Shown here one piece after another: positions 16,964-25,902 of a stretch of DNA of 49,594 nucleotides. Under the pieces are notes generated by a model. That model was not told the DNA's origin, made no database searches, and was given only the letters and a program-made list of their open reading frames with translations. The first letter of the stretch is position 1; every line of letters starts with the position of its first letter. The position numbers and the translations under genes were made by a program. The stretch is from Candidatus Gastranaerophilales bacterium (GTDB lineage: Bacteria; Cyanobacteriota; Vampirovibrionia; Gastranaerophilales; Gastranaerophilaceae), in the NCBI GenBank assembly GCA_944323705.1, contig CALUTM010000008.1, positions 1 through 49,594 on the forward strand, in the 5' to 3' direction.

Positions 16964-17965
16964 ATGGAATTAAAAATTAAAACAGTTAATACTATGACCA
17001 GCTCTGACGGTTCACAATACGGTAAATTTACCATAGAACCATTGGAAAGAGGCTTTGGAACAACTATCGGTAACGCACTCAGACGTGTATTACTATCAAG
17101 CTTAGAAGGTACTGCTGTAACTTCTTGCAGAATTGAAGGTATCACTCACGAATATACTGCAATTCCGGGCGTTCTTGAAGATGTAATCGATGTTATGTTA
17201 AACCTCAAAGGTTTGGCAATCAAAACAGACTCAAAAGAACCTCAACAATTGAGAATTGATATTGATAAGCCGGGTCCCGTGCTTGCCAGTGATATTCAAC
17301 TTCCTGCTGGCGTAAAGGTAGTTAACCCCGACTGGTTGATTTGTACAATCGCAGACGGCGGTTCTTTCCACGCAGATATAATGGTAGAAACAGGTAAAGG
17401 CTATGTAGCCAATGATGTTCCGAGAAATTCAAAATCAGGAGCTCCTATTGATATGCTGCCGATAGATGCAACATTTATGCCTATTAAAAGAGTAAGTTAC
17501 GAAGTAGAAAATACTCGTGTAGGTGACAGTATTGACTTTGACAAATTAACCCTTGAAATTTGGTCAAACGGTACCGTAGATGTTGCCACTGCCCTTACAC
17601 AAGCTGCAGACCTGTTGATTGAACACTTCGTTCAAATATCATCAATAACAGGCAAAACATCTCACAAAGATGTTGAAGAAAAGGCTGTAGAAAAGGAAGA
17701 AGTACCGGAAACATCCGAACAGGAACCGTCAATAACAATTGATGAATTGGAATTGTCAGTAAGAGCATATAACTGTTTAAAAAGAGCAAGCATCAATTCT
17801 ATGGCGGAACTCTTGAAGAAATCTGAACATGATTTATTGAATATCAAAAACTTCGGTAAAAAATCCTCTGATGAAGTAATCGAAAGATTGCATCACTTCG
17901 GTTTAGACCTTGCTCCGAACCCGGAAGTTGATGAAAACGGTATGGTTATCGAATCAGCAGAATAA
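16964..17965 (+). CDS. rpoA: DNA-directed RNA polymerase subunit alpha
   Basis: 333 aa. N-terminal dimerisation domain (EPLERGFGTTIGNALRRVLLSS) and C-terminal UP-element/activator-binding domain (LSVRAYNCLKRASINSMAELL, then NFGKKSSDEVIERL). They are joined by an acidic linker around residues 228-254 rich in Glu/Lys. AGGAG precedes the ATG 19 bp after rpsD. Confidence 0.98.
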   Translation: MELKIKTVNTMTSSDGSQYGKFTIEPLERGFGTTIGNALRRVLLSSLEGTAVTSCRIEGITHEYTAIPGVLEDVIDVMLNLKGLAIKTDSKEPQQLRIDIDKPGPVLASDIQLPAGVKVVNPDWLICTIADGGSFHADIMVETGKGYVANDVPRNSKSGAPIDMLPIDATFMPIKRVSYEVENTRVGDSIDFDKLTLEIWSNGTVDVATALTQAADLLIEHFVQISSITGKTSHKDVEEKAVEKEEVPETSEQEPSITIDELELSVRAYNCLKRASINSMAELLKKSEHDLLNIKNFGKKSSDEVIERLHHFGLDLAPNPEVDENGMVIESAE

Positions 17966-18000
17966 TAAAGATTAATTAAATATAATAAAGGAAAGTAAAA

Positions 18001-18429
18001 ATGAGACACCAGACAAAAAAACATACGCTTGGTAAAGCACAAGACCAGAGAAAGGCTTTGTTGCGTTCATTGGCTACCGAACTTTTTGTTCACGGTGAAA
18101 TTAAAACAACTATGGCAAGAGCGAAAGCACTTCAACCATACGCTGAAAATGTTATCACTATGGCAAAAAAAGGTGACCTGAATTCAAGAAGACTGGCAGG
18201 TAAATATATCTTCGATAAAGAAATCGGTCAGTTCATTGATACCGCAACGGGTGAAGTATTTGAAACGCCTCAAGAAGGCAAAAAATTGGCAAAACAAACT
18301 GTTTTGAGAAAATTATTCAGCATCATCGGTGTTAAATATTCATCAAGACAGGGCGGTTATACAAGAATATACAGACTTCCGCCTCGCAGAGGGGATGCTT
18401 CTGAAATGGCATTAATTCAATTGGTATAA
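18001..18429 (+). CDS. rplQ: 50S ribosomal protein L17
   Basis: 142 aa. MRHQTKKHTLGKAQDQRKALLR matches the universal N-terminus; the C-terminal GGYTRIYRLPPRRGDASEMA is also diagnostic. An internal insertion of about 15 residues (FIDTATGEVFETPQEG) sits in the middle, between the conserved halves. AAAGGAAAG upstream; truA begins 3 nt after the stop. Confidence 0.97.
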   Translation: MRHQTKKHTLGKAQDQRKALLRSLATELFVHGEIKTTMARAKALQPYAENVITMAKKGDLNSRRLAGKYIFDKEIGQFIDTATGEVFETPQEGKKLAKQTVLRKLFSIIGVKYSSRQGGYTRIYRLPPRRGDASEMALIQLV

Positions 18430-18432
18430 TTA

Positions 18433-19254
18433 ATGCGTTACGCTCTTGACGTCCAGTATAGAGGTAAAAATTATTCGGGAAGCCAAATACAATTTCAAGG
18501 CGGCAGAATGATTGATTCTCCTACAATACAGGGCGAGTTAGAGAAAGCACTCAGCACATTGATACACGTTAGCAGCCGAAAGCAGAAACGGGAAGAAGAA
18601 AATCTTACCGCAGAAGCTTCGGCTAATGACGAAAATAATACAAGACCGATTAAAACAATCTTCTCCGGCAGGACGGATAAAGGTGTTAATGCTTTAGGAC
18701 AAGTAGTTCATTTTGATACGGATAAAGAAATTGTTGCTTCAGATTTTATCTATCACATAAATGAAATACTTCCTAATGACATCTCCGTCAATAATTTGAG
18801 AATTGTACCCGCATCATTCCATGCTCAAAAATCTGCTAAATCGAGATATTATAGGTATGAACTTATAAACAGGCGATATAAACAGGCTTTTGATGATGAT
18901 ATTTTAAGGATTAAATATAATCTGAATATTGAACGTATGCAAAAAGGGCTTGATTACCTTTTAGGTGAACATGACTTCTCAAGTTTTAAAAGTGCCGGAA
19001 CGCTAAACCCGAGCAAAGTTTGTTTTATAACGAGAGCCGAAGTCGAAAGACTTGGCGATAGGGTTTTTATACATATTGAGGGAAACAGGTTTCTTTACAA
19101 TATGGTAAGAACGATAGTCGGTACGCTTCTTGAAATAGAGGGGCACAATCTGTCTGCAGAACACATGAAGAATGTTTTGGAGGCAAAGGACCGCCGTAAG
19201 GCGGGACAAACAGTGAGTCCGTACGGGCTTACGTTGATAAAGGTAGAATATTGA
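18433..19254 (+). CDS. truA: tRNA pseudouridine(38-40) synthase
   Basis: 273 aa. The catalytic Asp is in [29 protein letters not shown] and the C-terminal [19 protein letters not shown] motif are also present. Between the first strand and the catalytic loop a ~28-residue Lys/Glu/Asn-rich insertion (around [14 protein letters not shown]) is unusual and probably a surface loop. It modifies the tRNA anticodon arm. Placement rplQ-truA-rplM-rpsI is common in cyanobacteria and Firmicutes. Confidence 0.96.
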   Translation: MRYALDVQYRGKNYSGSQIQFQGGRMIDSPTIQGELEKALSTLIHVSSRKQKREEENLTAEASANDENNTRPIKTIFSGRTDKGVNALGQVVHFDTDKEIVASDFIYHINEILPNDISVNNLRIVPASFHAQKSAKSRYYRYELINRRYKQAFDDDILRIKYNLNIERMQKGLDYLLGEHDFSSFKSAGTLNPSKVCFITRAEVERLGDRVFIHIEGNRFLYNMVRTIVGTLLEIEGHNLSAEHMKNVLEAKDRRKAGQTVSPYGLTLIKVEY

Positions 19255-19273
19255 AAATACACGGAGAATAAGC

Positions 19274-19711
19274 ATGAAAACATATTCGGCAAAACCTCTT
19301 GAAGTAGAAAGAAAATGGTATCTTATCGATGCTGAAGGCGAAGTTTTAGGTCGTCTAGCAGTAAGAATTGCCAACATCTTAAGAGGAAAGAATAAACCTG
19401 AATATACTCCCAATGTTGATACAGGCGATTTCGTAATCGTTATCAATGCAGAAAAGGTTGTAGTTTCAGGTAATAAAGAAACAGATAAAATATATTATCA
19501 CCACACGGGTTACCCGGGCGGCTTAAAAGCAGCTTCAGTTAAAGAAGTTCGCGAAAAAGACGCTACTAAATTAATTGAAAAGGCTGTCAAGGGAATGTTA
19601 CAACACAATACTCTCGGGGCACAACAATTTACTAAGCTAAAAGTATATTGCGGTTCCGAACACCCGCATGCAGCACAAAAACCTATCGAGCTACCGAAAG
19701 GGGGTAACTAA
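19274..19711 (+). CDS. rplM: 50S ribosomal protein L13
   Basis: 145 aa. [20 protein letters not shown] and [20 protein letters not shown], then [14 protein letters not shown] and YHHTGYPGG. It is an early-assembly 50S protein. The stop overlaps the rpsI ATG by one base (TAATG), giving tight coupling with S9 as in most bacteria. Confidence 0.98.
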   Translation: MKTYSAKPLEVERKWYLIDAEGEVLGRLAVRIANILRGKNKPEYTPNVDTGDFVIVINAEKVVVSGNKETDKIYYHHTGYPGGLKAASVKEVREKDATKLIEKAVKGMLQHNTLGAQQFTKLKVYCGSEHPHAAQKPIELPKGGN

Positions 19712-20109
19712 TGGCTGAATCTAAAGAAATTATGGCTACAGGTCGCAGAAAATGTGCCATTGCCGTTGTTAAACTGGTAAAGGGCAAAGGCAGAATTTTT
19801 GTTAACGGTAAAACATTAGCAGCTTATATCGGTAACATGCCTGCAGTTGAGATGATGATATACAGACCGCTTGTTTTAACTGAAAATCAGGATAAATATG
19901 ATGTAAGAGTTAAAGCAGTTGGCGGCGGAATCGTTGCACAATCAGCAGCTATCAGACATGGTATTTCACGAGCATTATTGAAAGTTAATGAAGAATACAA
20001 AAATGTATTACGTTCGGAAGGCTTATTGACACGTGATGCAAGAGTTAAAGAACGTAAAAAATATGGTAGAAAAAGAGCTCGTAAGAGATTCCAATTCTCA
20101 AAACGTTAA
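19711..20109 (+). CDS. rpsI: 30S ribosomal protein S9
   Basis: 132 aa. Contains ATGRRKCAIAVVKLVKGKG and ends with the basic tail KERKKYGRKRARKRFQFSKR that reaches the P-site tRNA anticodon. Last gene of the cluster, followed 2 nt later by a strong intrinsic terminator. Confidence 0.98.
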   Translation: MAESKEIMATGRRKCAIAVVKLVKGKGRIFVNGKTLAAYIGNMPAVEMMIYRPLVLTENQDKYDVRVKAVGGGIVAQSAAIRHGISRALLKVNEEYKNVLRSEGLLTRDARVKERKKYGRKRARKRFQFSKR

Positions 20110-20111
20110 TC

Positions 20112-20144
20112 AAAAAAAGCGGAAACATTGTTTCCGCTTTTTTT
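20112..20144. terminator. Intrinsic terminator after rpsI (bidirectional)
   Basis: A7-GCGGAAAC, loop ATT, GTTTCCGC-T7: an 8-bp GC-containing stem extended by A/T pairs. T runs on both strands suit rpsI (+) and the TIGR04076 gene (-), which ends at 20143 inside it. Confidence 0.9.
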
Positions 20145-20468
20145 ATTTATTATTATCTTTCGGAGCCTCTATTTTAAATATCACAGGACGCAGTCCGTCA
20201 TTACAGGAACATATAGCGACGCCGGGTTTTCTTATCCAATCACCATAATAAAAAAGTTCATCTTTACAACCTCCGTGAGCAAGAGTAAAAACATACTGAT
20301 AAATAGCTTTCCAGGCTTCGTTACAAAAACCTTGCGGACATTCCCAATCAGCATAAAATACTTGTCCCTCTTTTAGCATAGGACAGGCAGATAAACCTTC
20401 TATGCCGTATTCTTTTGCAAGCTCCTCGTCAAAGTTCCGTTTTAAAACAGTTATTTTGCATTTTTCAT
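20143..20468 (-). pseudogene. TIGR04076-family protein with a one-base frameshift at codon 3
   Basis: The open frame from 20379 gives 78 aa (EGQVFYADWECPQGFCNEAW and the C-terminal NDGLRPVIFKIE), matching the TIGR04076 family. Upstream, the same frame stays open and encodes KCKITVLKRNFDEELAKEYG, the usual family N-terminus, but has no start codon. An ATG at 20468, overlapping the hydrolase stop as ATGA, is one base out of frame. Adding one A to the A5 run (minus strand, 20461-20465) would give Met-Lys-Lys-Cys-Lys-Ile. So either a fresh frameshift, a sequencing or assembly error in a homopolymer, or slippage. Family function is unknown. Confidence 0.75.
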
Positions 20469-21118
20469 AAAAACCTGTTATGCTCCTTTTCCCATTCTAC
20501 CGAAGTAATTTTCCCGTGTCCCGGATAAATCATAGTTTCAGGGGGGAGGGTAAAAATTTTGTTTTCAATACTGTCAACGATTTGGTCAAAATTTCCGCCT
20601 TCAAGGTCACATCGTCCTACAGATTCCCGAAAAATAGTGTCCCCCGAGAAGAGCTTATTTTCGGCAAGGTAGCAAACGCCGCCCTGAGTATGCCCGGGTG
20701 TATGAATAACCTTAATTTCCATATTCCCGAGTTTAAGAATATCACCGTCATTTACATAAATATCGATTTTGGGTATTGTAATCGGCGGCATACCGAACAT
20801 TGATAAATACTGATTGGCTTTCTCCAACCAACCCAAATCAGCTTTGTGCATCACAACAAGCGGCTTTTCCTCTTGGTTGTTTTCACCGTCAGGAATGGTC
20901 AGAGAAGTTGTTAATCCGGGTCTTATTCCTGCAATGTGGTCAAAATGCCCGTGCGTAAGTAATATATATTTAAGCTTTGCTCCCTGTGATTCCAATTCCC
21001 GCCTTATATCATCATCCACTGCCGAACAATCAATCAGGGCAGCATCCTTAGACTGCTCATCAGTTATAAGGTAATTATTATTATCAATCGGCGGCTCAAT
21101 AAAAGTTTTTAAAATCAT
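20465..21118 (-). CDS. MBL-fold metallo-hydrolase (glyoxalase II-like)
   Basis: 217 aa. Zinc motif THGHFDHIAG, then HTPGHTQGGVCY, FSGDTIFRESVGRCD and the terminal YPGHGKIT give the full metallo-beta-lactamase ligand set. Closest in layout to short hydroxyacylglutathione-hydrolase-like enzymes (COG0491). The substrate is unknown; it lacks the long C-terminal glutathione domain of true GloB. The promoter is an extended -10 (TGT-TAAAAT, 21130-21125) exactly 6 nt before the ATG with no Shine-Dalgarno, so predicted leaderless. The stop overlaps the next gene by ATGA. Confidence 0.9.
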   Translation of the reverse strand: MILKTFIEPPIDNNNYLITDEQSKDAALIDCSAVDDDIRRELESQGAKLKYILLTHGHFDHIAGIRPGLTTSLTIPDGENNQEEKPLVVMHKADLGWLEKANQYLSMFGMPPITIPKIDIYVNDGDILKLGNMEIKVIHTPGHTQGGVCYLAENKLFSGDTIFRESVGRCDLEGGNFDQIVDSIENKIFTLPPETMIYPGHGKITSVEWEKEHNRFL

Positions 21119-21124
21119 AAGATA

Positions 21125-21133
21125 ATTTTAACA
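21125..21133 (-). promoter_or_regulatory. Extended -10 of the MBL-fold gene, predicted leaderless
   Basis: On the minus strand TGT-TAAAAT, six bases (TATCTT), ATG at 21118. Same arrangement as at 8210 and 36128. Confidence 0.6.
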
Positions 21134-21230
21134 CAAGTTTATTAATTAGAAAACGGGCTAGCTTCATCATAAAAGGCGAATCTGCTTATATTATCAGGTA
21201 AAGCATACTGTTAACTTTTCTATATATAAA

Positions 21231-21259
21231 AGAAAGGACTCTTTTTAAGAGCCCTTTCT
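21231..21259 (-). terminator. Intrinsic terminator after the glycosyltransferase
   Basis: On the minus strand AGAAAGGGCTCTT, loop AAA, AAGAGTCCTTTCT then TTTATAT. The single odd pair is a G-U wobble only in the minus-strand RNA, which fits the direction. Confidence 0.8.
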
Positions 21260-21267
21260 ACAATAAT

Positions 21268-24003
21268 TTATCCTACACAAGACAGGTTTCCGTTTTTCTT
21301 CTTTTCTTCAAATTTCGGAGAGAACCAACCTGCCTTATATCCGGCAAATCCGAGAGCTGCAACTCCAACTGCACTGCCTGCAATGATTGATGCCTTTTTA
21401 TGAGCCTTAAACCATTGCTTGATACTCTTAAATGTGTTTGTAGAAACTTCTGTACCAGTACTTGTACCTGTACCTGATTCTAGATTCAACTTTGATAAAT
21501 CTAATTTTAAAGCTTCGTCTTTTAATAAATTTTTACCTTTTACTTTAAAATGTAATTCTTCATATAATTTTTGAGTTGAGCTTCCATCTGGATTCATCCA
21601 ACCGTTTTCTTTCCAAGTCGTTTTCAAGTCAACATGATTCTTCCATAATTTTTCTGCGATGTCTGTGTTTCTATCTTTCATAGCTCTTTCCATACATTCT
21701 GCTATTTCATCTGATATGATTGAATCACGAAGTTTTTGTAGAGCTTTTTTATAATCTTCATGACCATGTAATTGTCTTTCAAATAAACTCTCGGGGATAT
21801 CAGCACCTATTTTTGACTTGTAATCTTTTTTAAGTTTTTTAGAAACATCTTCTTTTACCTTATTAAAAGCAGCTTGTTCATCTTTTGAGGCAATTTTTAA
21901 TGCATCTGCCTCAGGCATATAGTATTCATGTTTACCTTTATAACCATTTATATATTTTGCATGCTCGCTATCAGTAGGATCAAAAACCTTCTGATCCATG
22001 CCTTGAACTTTTGGCACAATAGGAATACAGCCTTTTTTCATTGCTTCCAAATCTGTTAATTCGCATGGTGCAAACCTAGAAGCCAGATTGGCATAATCAG
22101 CGGCTGCAGCAAAACTGCTTCCCGGAGTCCATCCATCAAGAAGTAAAATTCTTCCTCTAAACATTTCATCTTTATTTAAATCTGTTACAAGTTCAGTAAC
22201 TTCTTTTAGATTTTTCATATCGCCGCCAAATACGTAGATAGAATTTTTATCACCAGTTTTTTTGACATATTTTACAAATGCTTCTAAACCGGTATCCATC
22301 CCCTTTTGAAAATCTCCACGTCCCCAACTTGTAAACATAGCAACATCTTGTCCCTTTTCAAGCATATCAAGATATTTTTTATCAATTCCACCTAAAATTT
22401 TAAAGTTTCTACCAGTTCCTCCTGTAACTGCAGCAGAAAAGCCACTGCCAGCATCAAGCCATTTTTTATCTTTTTCACTAAAAAGCTGCGAACCGATAAA
22501 ATCATTATTTAATCTTTTAAGCAAACTAATTTTATTTTGCCTTTTAATTTCTCTTATATGTTTTAAATCGTACTTTTTATTTTCATCAAACGCTAAAAAT
22601 TTTGGAAGTGTAACTTCTTTTCCATCTTTTAACTTTATTTTGCAATCTTTTTGATAGTATTCTTGTAACCCGTCTGTTGTAAAACCAGATGCATTAGGAT
22701 CCATTAAAACATTAATAATACCGTCAAAGATATTTTTTTCGCCCAGTTCTTTCAACCTCTTATATAAAGCTGGTGATACAAGTTCATTTTCTGCAATACT
22801 TTTGAAATACTTATTTGACACAGTGGTAAAACGGGGTAAAAAACCTTTGTCTCCGTATGCAATAGAAAACATTACGGCATTTGTCTGTCCTCTGGCATCT
22901 AATATCTCTTTAGGAAGTAGAGATTTCAAAAATGCATCTTCTTTACCAAGTTTCAATGCTTCTGTATATTCTTTACTGTCAATAATTTTCTTTATTTCTC
23001 CAGGTTTTGCAAGTGCTACCACTGCATCTTTTGTACCTAAAGAATACATGTAGCCGTCACATAAGTTGTGACCAATTGAAGTCACGACCTTGTCTTGCCA
23101 ATATGGATTACCACTTGCATTTAATTCAGCTACGTAGTGTACTAAAGGCATTGCCTGACCATCATGACACATTATATATTTGGGATCGAATCCCATTTTT
23201 TCTTTTAAATACGGCAGCAATTCAGCAGTAGCCTTAGCTTCCTTCGGGTATGGCAATCCTTGCCAGCCAACAGATAAACTTTTAGCCAAACTGTCACCCG
23301 TTGCCGTTGAATAACTTCCATCGGCGTATGGTTTAGCCATACTTGCCGTAGCATCTACATATGTAAATGTAATGTCAATTTTATTAATCATATCATCTGT
23401 CCAGCGATTTTTACGCATCAAATTTTTCATTTTTTCATCTTTTTTGACTTTGTAAATACCGACCGGAACATCATTTTCTAAGCCCCAACTAATCTTAGAA
23501 GTCTTTACTTCATCTAATATAAATGCTTTTTTTGCGTGTTCATCTTGTTTTAAAAAATCAGCTAAATCTACATCTTTACCAATTGCTTCATTCGTTGCAA
23601 AAACAGAACCCTCATAGCTTTTAAAAGGGTGATCAGACGGCAAATTTGTTGGAATTCTTCTTAATGTAACACCATCTTGCTTAATACCTACTATTTCTTT
23701 TGTATTTGGATTAATATCCGGAACATATTTTACATCTTGATTATATAAAGGAATATTTTCAATTATTTTATCAAAACCCTCATGATTGAAAAAGAGGTCA
23801 TTTCCTACAGTGGCAACACCACCGCTCCCAAAACCCAGCATGTTAATTTCAGAGATTTGATGAAATAAATGTTTTGGATTCCCGCCTCTAAACGATATTA
23901 CGCTCATTCCATTCGGTATAGGGTCTGCATTTTTTACACGTACACCTCTGTTTTTTTCAACCCTTAAGGCAGAATAATCAGCACCAATTGCATTAATTTT
24001 CAT
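21268..24003 (-). CDS. Starch/glycogen-synthase-like glycosyltransferase with C-terminal membrane anchor
   Basis: 911 aa from the ATG at 24003, which has AAGGAG 9 nt upstream (an in-frame GTG at 24021 would put that site inside the gene). GT-B features resemble GT5 synthases: N-terminal GGNPKHLFHQISEINMLGFG, central YIMCHDGQAMPLVHY, TTVSNKYF, and SRFAPCELTDLEAMKKG with IPIVPKVQGM around 642-670 (cf. SRFEPCGL...YG..PIV...GG). Residues about 670-860 are an extra Lys-rich helical region. A Thr/Ser/Gly linker leads to a hydrophobic segment (ASIIAGSAVGVAALGFAGY, about 870-894) and a basic tail. Residues 37-43 (SFRGGNP) carry the N-terminal motif seen in nearby unknown proteins. Acceptor and product are unknown. 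Confidence 0.75.
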   Translation of the reverse strand: MKINAIGADYSALRVEKNRGVRVKNADPIPNGMSVISFRGGNPKHLFHQISEINMLGFGSGGVATVGNDLFFNHEGFDKIIENIPLYNQDVKYVPDINPNTKEIVGIKQDGVTLRRIPTNLPSDHPFKSYEGSVFATNEAIGKDVDLADFLKQDEHAKKAFILDEVKTSKISWGLENDVPVGIYKVKKDEKMKNLMRKNRWTDDMINKIDITFTYVDATASMAKPYADGSYSTATGDSLAKSLSVGWQGLPYPKEAKATAELLPYLKEKMGFDPKYIMCHDGQAMPLVHYVAELNASGNPYWQDKVVTSIGHNLCDGYMYSLGTKDAVVALAKPGEIKKIIDSKEYTEALKLGKEDAFLKSLLPKEILDARGQTNAVMFSIAYGDKGFLPRFTTVSNKYFKSIAENELVSPALYKRLKELGEKNIFDGIINVLMDPNASGFTTDGLQEYYQKDCKIKLKDGKEVTLPKFLAFDENKKYDLKHIREIKRQNKISLLKRLNNDFIGSQLFSEKDKKWLDAGSGFSAAVTGGTGRNFKILGGIDKKYLDMLEKGQDVAMFTSWGRGDFQKGMDTGLEAFVKYVKKTGDKNSIYVFGGDMKNLKEVTELVTDLNKDEMFRGRILLLDGWTPGSSFAAAADYANLASRFAPCELTDLEAMKKGCIPIVPKVQGMDQKVFDPTDSEHAKYINGYKGKHEYYMPEADALKIASKDEQAAFNKVKEDVSKKLKKDYKSKIGADIPESLFERQLHGHEDYKKALQKLRDSIISDEIAECMERAMKDRNTDIAEKLWKNHVDLKTTWKENGWMNPDGSSTQKLYEELHFKVKGKNLLKDEALKLDLSKLNLESGTGTSTGTEVSTNTFKSIKQWFKAHKKASIIAGSAVGVAALGFAGYKAGWFSPKFEEKKKNGNLSCVG

Positions 24004-24194
24004 AAACGACTCCTTACACACTATCTATATATATAAAAAACCACACACAAAAAAATTTAACTGAAAATCCCCATTTGTTAAGAAATATTAAGTAAATTTT
24101 TGTTAAGCAATTTCATAATATATATTACCAAAAGCAAAATTTTATTTCAATAGGTAAAAATAGGAAATTTTATTGCGAATTGTAAAGAACATGC

Positions 24195-24224
24195 TTTACA
24201 AAAAAACTTATACGATTGTATACT
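24195..24224 (+). promoter_or_regulatory. Promoter of the 24244 gene
   Basis: TTTACA (24195-24200), 18 bp, TATACT (24219-24224), then an AAGGAG ribosome site before ATG 24244. The preceding 24022-24180 stretch is AT-rich with repeated TTGTTAAG and no gene. Confidence 0.55.
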
Positions 24225-24243
24225 AAACAAAAGGAGTTTTCTT

Positions 24244-24714
24244 ATGAACATATCACCAATCAATAGTTCTCCAAACTTTACAGGGTTATGGGGAGCCGAA
24301 AGAAAAGAACAAATTTTTAATGACAAAATGTATCTGACGTTGACAAGCAAGTCTTACTACCCTTTTAAAGCAGAACCTGCCGAGGAAATTGAAAAAATTA
24401 AGCAATGTCTTGAAAAAGAATGTGCTTTGGTTACACACGAAATAGACGGCACTACAGTACAAAGCGAGATAGAATTCCGGGTACATAAACCTCTTGAATT
24501 CTCAGAACAAGAGTTTGTAAATTATCAGAAAAGCAAAATCGGGGCAAAATCGCCGCAAGAGTTAACGCATCCCATTGAAAAACAACTTGTGGAAAGAAAA
24601 TTATTTGATTATTTAAACTTTTCGGATGAATACGTTAATGAATTGACGAAGCAGAAAAGCTTAAAATATAAGATGCAGACATTCTTTAACAAGTTTAGGG
24701 GGAGGGTTTTGTAA
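24244..24714 (+). CDS. Unknown protein with N-terminal NFTG motif
   Basis: 156 aa, not recognised. Starts MNISPINSSPNFTGLWG, a polar Ser/Asn-rich leader ending in NFTG, followed by a mixed alpha/beta body with a basic helical C-terminus (KQKSLKYKMQTFFNKFRGR). No signal peptide or membrane segment. AAGGAG before the ATG. First of a run of four small genes (to 26184), three of which share the leader style. Probably lineage-specific. Confidence 0.7.
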   Translation: MNISPINSSPNFTGLWGAERKEQIFNDKMYLTLTSKSYYPFKAEPAEEIEKIKQCLEKECALVTHEIDGTTVQSEIEFRVHKPLEFSEQEFVNYQKSKIGAKSPQELTHPIEKQLVERKLFDYLNFSDEYVNELTKQKSLKYKMQTFFNKFRGRVL

Positions 24715-24762
24715 ATTTAAACCTTTATAAACGCCGGAATTAAAAAGAAAGGAATTCATAAT

Positions 24763-25155
24763 ATGCAAGTATCGTCAATTAATAACCACTCAAATACAAA
24801 TTTTCAAGCTAATTTGCATATTACCAAAGAAGCAAAATCTTTTATGCATAATAGCCTTAATACTTCCAAATGGGACATTTTCAAGCTTGAATCCAAACTC
24901 TCAAATCGGTTGGCAAGTGAAACGCCTGCGGCAGACACTTGTGTAATCGATAAAATAAGTAAGAGTTTACAAGATAAACTTCCGCTAAGTCCATTCAACT
25001 ACGGAGGAGAAAAACCGCAGTTTGAAGTAAGAATTCAAGATAAAGTGACAGGGTTTTATCTTAATACGGAAAGATCAATATCACAAATTGTAGAGGATAT
25101 GTATAATGCGTACAAGCATGTGCGATATCTGAAACATTATGCACCTAATAAATAA
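24763..25155 (+). CDS. Unknown protein with N-terminal NFQA motif
   Basis: 130 aa, not recognised. Leader MQVSSINNHSNTNFQANLHI resembles the preceding protein's (Ser/Asn-rich then NF-x-G/A). The body has ITKEAKSFMHNSL and PQFEVRIQDKVTGFYL, then a C-terminal helix. AAAGGAATT upstream of the ATG; 48 bp after the previous gene, so probably the same transcript. No cysteine or metal pattern stands out. Confidence 0.7.
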   Translation: MQVSSINNHSNTNFQANLHITKEAKSFMHNSLNTSKWDIFKLESKLSNRLASETPAADTCVIDKISKSLQDKLPLSPFNYGGEKPQFEVRIQDKVTGFYLNTERSISQIVEDMYNAYKHVRYLKHYAPNK

Positions 25156-25268
25156 TAAACTGTTAAGTTTTGTAACAATACTTTCCACTTAACACTGTCG
25201 ATAGGCAATTTTTCGTAAAATCATGACTTTATATTAGTAAGGTTAGAAAAAGATAGGTTAGGTAGGTC

Positions 25269-25901
25269 ATGATTAATAATATTGCAACCATGGACACTCG
25301 TCCGCAGATGGCTGTTGCAAAACCGACGGCATCTGTAACAAGCATGGGTATGCCGCCCATACTCGGATTTAAAACTCCGCCATTAAAAGAAAAAGCTACA
25401 ATTCGGGTTAAAAAATTGCGGAGAGGAGACAATATTGCAATCGTTGGTGATATTGACGATGATTACGTTGATATAGTGGAAGAGAAAATCAACTTACCCG
25501 ACAAGGAGGAACGTAATTTCTTTAGCTCTCCTACACTGATTACTCCGACTTTTAAACGAAAGGTTAAGTATTTAAAAAATTGTTATATAATTGACTACAT
25601 ACAATCTCCAAAACCATTCTGCGGATTGGGAACGGAGGCTGTAAAAAACCTTGCGGAAAAGGCTATGTTTGATCCAAAAACGGAAGGGAGGATTGTGACG
25701 TTTTCCGCTCCCATGATACAAGATGCCTCTCCGGCAATATTTTTCTATAAGCTCGGATTTAGGTTTACAAATCCGGAGTCCAACGATTACATTGAAGAAT
25801 GTTTGAGGAAGAAAATACCTGACATTCCGGCTCAAACGGGAATGATGTATTTACCCAAATCACGCTTGCATAAGCTTTTAAGATATGGAGAACTGTTCTA
25901 A
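25269..25901 (+). CDS. GNAT-like acetyltransferase with lineage-type N-terminus
   Basis: 210 aa. Residues 1-45 are a Met/Ala/Thr/Pro-rich leader ending ILGFKTPP. The second half has the GNAT acetyl-CoA loop-like FCGLGTEAVKNLAEKA and, after a strand, ASPAIFFYKLGFRFTN, the typical 'S/N-x-A-x-x-FYxKxGF' ending. So a Gcn5-related N-acetyltransferase is likely, with an unidentified substrate. AGGTAGGT precedes the ATG; a second Met at residue 8 is possible. The next gene begins at or just after its stop. Confidence 0.7.
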   Translation: MINNIATMDTRPQMAVAKPTASVTSMGMPPILGFKTPPLKEKATIRVKKLRRGDNIAIVGDIDDDYVDIVEEKINLPDKEERNFFSSPTLITPTFKRKVKYLKNCYIIDYIQSPKPFCGLGTEAVKNLAEKAMFDPKTEGRIVTFSAPMIQDASPAIFFYKLGFRFTNPESNDYIEECLRKKIPDIPAQTGMMYLPKSRLHKLLRYGELF

Positions 25902-25902
25902 G

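Noticed and set aside
24004-24021. GTG start adding six residues (MCKESF) to the glycosyltransferase
   Set aside because: The added codons are the Shine-Dalgarno sequence (TGTAAGGAGTCG) of the ATG at 24003.
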